Shown here one piece after another: positions 60,101-64,000 of a stretch of 64,000 nt of DNA; the first letter of the stretch is position 1; each line of letters starts with the position of its first letter. Location of the stretch: the NCBI RefSeq assembly GCF_002078875.1, contig NC_034409.1:13989111-14053110 (forward strand), written 5' to 3'. Made by a program: the position numbers and the translations under genes. Origin of the DNA: Numida meleagris. Lineage: Eukaryota > Chordata > Aves > Galliformes > Numididae. The notes below the pieces were generated by a model. The model was not told the DNA's origin and did no database searches. It worked only from the letters and a program-made list of their open reading frames with translations.

Positions 60101-62530
60101 CTAGATATCAAGTCAGTTCCTCCTATGGGGTAATTGCATGGCAGCTTATTATAGCTATCAGCTTAATTACAAAACATTCCAAGCAGCAGTAATATGGCCC
60201 ATTGCTGGTAACAACATAAGCTATTACTGGTTTAGCAAACAAGGTTCAGTCCTCCTTCCGACAGCTCTTCCCAATCACAGCTCACACTGCGGCCTAGCCA
60301 GCTGCGGGCCCATCCCTGATGCCTTCCCACCAAACCACCCTTCCAGGCCAGCCCTCCCTGGGGCACTCAGGTGATGTATTGCCTGGAAGGTTTGTGGCCT
60401 GTGCACAAACAAACATGGGATAAACAGAGAGCTGGGAAGCAAAGAGAAAACAGGGAGAGGCAGCGTGGCAGCAGCATCAGAGATGAAGGAGGTGGAAGAC
60501 TTCACTGGGAAGTGTAGCGAGTCACGAGGGGCACAAGAAGGGCAGGACAGCATGCAGCCCTGCTGGGAGGGAGGGCAGGCAAGAGTGGGACAAACTGACC
60601 CTTGATAAAAAGAAAACAACAAAAAACAAACAGAAAAACAGATTATGAGGACTTCTTGGCATCAGCAGAGCATTAATACTGCAGCCAGTATGTTTGGTTG
60701 AAGAGCTTCAAGGAGTCTGCCGGTATCCATTCCCTCAGCTGTAGCTTTCCAACTAGCAGCCAGGGTTTGGCTTCACTTTTCCAGCAAGTATTGTGTCACC
60801 AGCAAGAAATTTCACCGCTAAAACTATCATCTCTCTACTGGACATTGTCACAGAGCAGTTCCCCAGACACTGCTGCATGGATTAATTTCTTGTAAGTCTT
60901 ATGATCCAAAGAATCAACAACTGTTTTCACTCACCAGTGAGATACAAACACACAGCTCCACGTGGCCACCACAGACCTGGCGGTGGTGGCACATAAAAGG
61001 GAAATCACTGCTGGGGGACATGGGGAAGCTTAAGAATATGTAACAAAGTACTCAGATTTTTTTTCTTTTTTTTCTGTCTAACTGATGTAAAAACATTTGT
61101 GCTGTTATTTGGGGGGTAGAGACACACTGGGCAGTATGAAGCCCTGCCCCAAAATCTTGAAGCACTGGTACAGATCTGTGAGCCCCAGCTCAAAAAGGAA
61201 GCTCAGCACTGGGTTTGGAGCATAGCAAGTCTCCGAAATTGACCCCAAGAATGATTCCTGCCCAGAAAAAAAGGAGTGAAACAAGAATGGTATTGAAAGT
61301 GGGAGTTTGATAATCTTCTGTGACTTAAGGGGAATCGTCCTGCAACAGACGCACAGACAGGAAAATGGTTGAGGAGGAAGAGGCACTGGATCAGCTCTAA
61401 ACAGAAAGCTGTTTGCCTACCAAATCACTTTGCCATATACCACTTGTTTCTGACTTCTGATAGACACTTAAACCAGTAATCAGTTTTCTCTCCACCCGAA
61501 ATTTCCTACCGCAGCACAGAACTGGGACACTGGAGCCAACAGCGCACAAGCACAAACAAATGTGCTGTGCCAGATCAGAGCTCAGATACCAGAACTTGTT
61601 ACTCACAGACAGCTGCCTCAGATGGGGCTGCACTGTTCGAGATGCTCCGCACATTTTTCCCCTAACCGGTTTATCTGCACATGACTTCTGTCACCACCAT
61701 TAGTTTCTAAGGATCTGTGTCTACTGCAATGGGATTGTGAAGTAAACTTCTGAACACAGGTGGATGCTTTTCCTCACAGCTTGATTGTCACATATTGCAT
61801 ACAAACCAATGCTGTAATGGTAGATACAGCAGAAATACTAGGGGGGGAGAGGGGGAGTAAAAAACATGAGATTAATCCTCATTTTTGTTCTAATAGTGCA
61901 TCAGTGTATTTGGTAACTCCTGCAAAAAGCCCAGTGTTGTGGACTGCCCAATCTTTTAACGCAGTTGTACTGAAAACGCTTTCAATAAGTGTGCTTCATT
62001 GATTAGGAAATGACAGTATCATCCAGGGAGCAGGTAAGTGATGTGTGCCCCTGTTACCTAACAGGATGAAAGCAACTACTTACTTAAGCGTTGCTCAAAG
62101 ATGTAAGCGTTCTTAAGGATTGGAATGAAGCATGGGGAGACAATTTGAATGGCCAACCAGGCAACTCCAACTGTTTTTGATATAATGTACAACACTCTGA
62201 TCTGTCACAGAGAATTTAACTACAATTCAGTCTGAACTAGAAAGAGCTCAGCCTTTACTTGACTCATGTAGAGTTCCTACCACTTGCAGAATGTCACTAC
62301 ATCAGCCTTCCTACAGGGCAGCAAACAAACACAACAGCTTGATCAGCTGCCATTCCAGTGACCTTCACTTATACTGATCCCAGAACAGATCTGGTGAATT
62401 TAAGAAAAGCGGTGTGCAATTGAGATGTAAAATGGACACGGCTTAAATGCTAGCCTTAAATGCTAGTACTTAATGTGATTAGACTCAAACATGGAAGTAA
62501 AGTGGATCTTCCATACTTGCATTAAGTTTA

Positions 62531-62936
62531 ATCATAGAATGGTTTGGATTAGAAGGGACCTTAAAGATCACCCAGCCCCAACCCCTGCCATGGGCTGGCT
62601 GCCTCCCACCAGCTCAGGCTGCCCAGGGCCCCATCCAACCCGGCCTTGAGTGCCTCCAGGGATGGGGCACCCACAGCTTCTCTGGGCAGCTGTGCCAGGG
62701 CCTCACCACCCTCTGAGTAACGAACTTCCTCCTAACACCTAACCCAAATTTCCTCTCTTTTAGTGTAAAGCCAGTCCCCCTTGTCCTGTCAGTATCAGGC
62801 TGTCCCCCTTCTATTTATAAGCTCCCTTCAAGTACTGAAAGACCACTATCAGGTTTCCCCCAAGGCTTCTCTTCTCCATTCTGAACAAGCCCAGCTCCCT
62901 CAGCCTTTTTTCATAGGAGAGGTACTCCAGCCTGCT
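62531..62936 (-). repeat. CR1 LINE, about 400 bp, minus strand
   Basis: It starts with the complete tail ('atcatagaatggtttggatt', 'agaagggaccttaaagatca') and continues through 'ggccttgagtgcctccaggg' and 'aacaagcccagctccctcag' to 'ggagaggtactccagcctgc'. It is well preserved and lies about 400 bp inside the CpG island border. Confidence 0.92.
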
Positions 62937-63339
62937 TAATACAAAAGACCAAGATGTAGTTCATAAGGAGTATCGCTGCCAGATTGAGCCCTTAATGAAG
63001 GTGGTTTCAGAAGCCTCATAGAAGCCTTTAGGATGCTCTGAGAGAGATGCTCTGAGGTTCTATTGGTGTCTCCACATGTTCCAACTCACCTGTTTGCAGG
63101 CTGTGGTGGTATGTGTTACAAACTCTTTTTATAAAGGAGTTCCCTTCTATAACATCTAATAATAATGATATCACCATACTCTCAGAGGTGAACTGGCAGA
63201 GATGGCAACACAAGGCAGGAGCATGCATGGCGACTCCTGCTCCAGGAGCCCATCAGTGACAGGACCTGGCCGTGATATAACATCTCCTTTTTTCAGCTCT
63301 GCTGGGTATCAGTACACGCCCAACCCCATACGAGCGGTC

Positions 63340-64000
63340 AGAGCCTTAAGGGACGACAGCGCTAACAAACGCTTTATAACGGCAATCGGCGGCGTGACTG
63401 CAGCGGTGTCCAGGGCGCCGACCGCCTGCCTCCCTGACACCGCAATTCGGCTCCTGAAGGGGAAAAAGTTCATTTGTCACTCTCGGAGTCACAGGGCGCG
63501 TCTGTGGGCCGGGCTCGGGGCTCCCCGCCATGGCCGTGCCCGGAGCCATGTGCTCGCGGTAAGCAGCACCGAGCAGGGACAGGGCTCGCGCCCGGGCGCG
63601 CTCACGTTCCGATGCGCCTAAAGGGCTTCTGGGTCACACCCCGCGGAACGGGAGCGGGCAGCCCGCGCGGCGAAACGCCGCTGCCAGGCAGCGCTATGGG
63701 CCGAACTGCCGCCTCCGAACGGAGACCCAGCGCACAGAGCCGCCGCCGCAGCGAGTGGCCGCCCCGCACGCCCGTCTGCAGCCGGCGGCTCCTCGGGGCC
63801 GATTCCGCCCCGCTACAGCGCGGGAGGGACAGCGCCGCCCCTGGGCCGCACGTGCGCCGCTGCCGTACCCGCCACGGCCGGAGAGTGCCCGGTGCCGCCA
63901 TGGCCGCTACCCCCGGGCCGCGCCGCTTTCACTTTCTCTCTCACCCCGCAGACACCGAGGCCGCTGCTGCGGGGCCCCACGGAGCCCCACCGACGGTCCT
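63340..64000. promoter_or_regulatory. NAMPT: CpG island at the NAMPT 5' end
   Basis: Base composition changes abruptly at about 63.3 kb from AT-rich to very GC-rich with frequent CpG, continuing to the window edge. Vertebrate NAMPT starts in a CpG island, and this is the only island upstream of exon 2, so it most likely marks the promoter/exon 1 area or the start of intron 1. Exon 1 coding sequence was not found in it. Long open frames on both strands here (plus 63202-63621, minus 63602-63901) are expected from stop-poor GC-rich sequence. Confidence 0.7.

Larger units (their letters stand above)
53696..64000 (-). other. NAMPT: NAMPT intron 1 (at least 10 kb in window)
   Basis: It runs from the exon 2 acceptor to the right edge. 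No sequence encoding the expected exon 1 end (ATDSYK followed by a donor) was found anywhere in it, on inspection. It holds two CR1 copies, an (AAC)n patch at 57279-57292, and ends in the CpG island. If exon 1 lies just past 64000, this is the whole of intron 1. Confidence 0.6.

Noticed and set aside
63202..63621. 139-codon plus-strand open frame over the CpG island border
   Set aside because: It begins in AT-rich intron sequence and runs into stop-poor GC-rich DNA; low-complexity Arg/Ala/Gly content is expected from composition, and no family was recognised.
63602..63901. 99-codon minus-strand open frame starting MAAPGTLRPWR, considered as NAMPT exon 1
   Set aside because: It lacks the EFNILLATDSYK sequence required to join exon 2, and its Arg/Ala/Gly content fits GC-rich background.

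Overview
This is a piece of a bird nuclear genome, most likely a galliform close to chicken. The reasons are split genes with canonical GT/AG introns, many CR1 LINE fragments with the typical avian 3' tails, and two neighbouring genes whose order (SYPL1 next to NAMPT) matches the known vertebrate arrangement. Both genes lie on the minus strand, so they read from high to low coordinates.

Layout. 1-1476 is downstream flank with no recognisable gene. 1477-7823 holds SYPL1 (synaptophysin-like 1, a four-pass MARVEL-domain vesicle protein). Five coding exons can be read (3558-3686, 4531-4719, 5559-5763, 6946-7064, 7753-7823), followed by a probable 3'UTR of about 2 kb. 7.9-8.15 kb is a plausible promoter area, flanked at 8.2-8.5 kb by a CR1 reverse-transcriptase remnant. 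8.5-34.8 kb is about 26 kb of spacer without a recognisable protein-coding gene. It contains CR1 copies of several ages, one young-looking LTR nested inside a CR1, and an older LINE interrupted by a younger CR1. 34.8-53.7 kb holds ten exons of NAMPT (nicotinamide phosphoribosyltransferase, the rate-limiting enzyme of NAD salvage) and a 3'UTR of about 3.1 kb. 53.7-64 kb is the start of NAMPT intron 1 as seen from exon 2. It ends in a CpG island at 63.3-64.0 kb, but exon 1 itself, which carries the start codon, was not found and probably lies just past the right edge.

The two genes are not known to work together. They are simply neighbours in tandem. NAMPT exons 2-11 join in frame into 473 codons with every key active-site residue checked present, so the gene looks intact apart from the missing first exon. 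In SYPL1, exons 3-6 join in frame, but the N-terminal exon shows an apparent one-base frame offset between a candidate start codon and the conserved EPLGFIKVLEW block.

No new biological system was recognised. The most interesting observations are the LTR-in-CR1 insertion with a 5-bp target duplication, the SYPL1 N-terminal frame question, and candidate divergent first exons near both promoters. All repeat assignments rest on remembered CR1 patterns, not on a database search.
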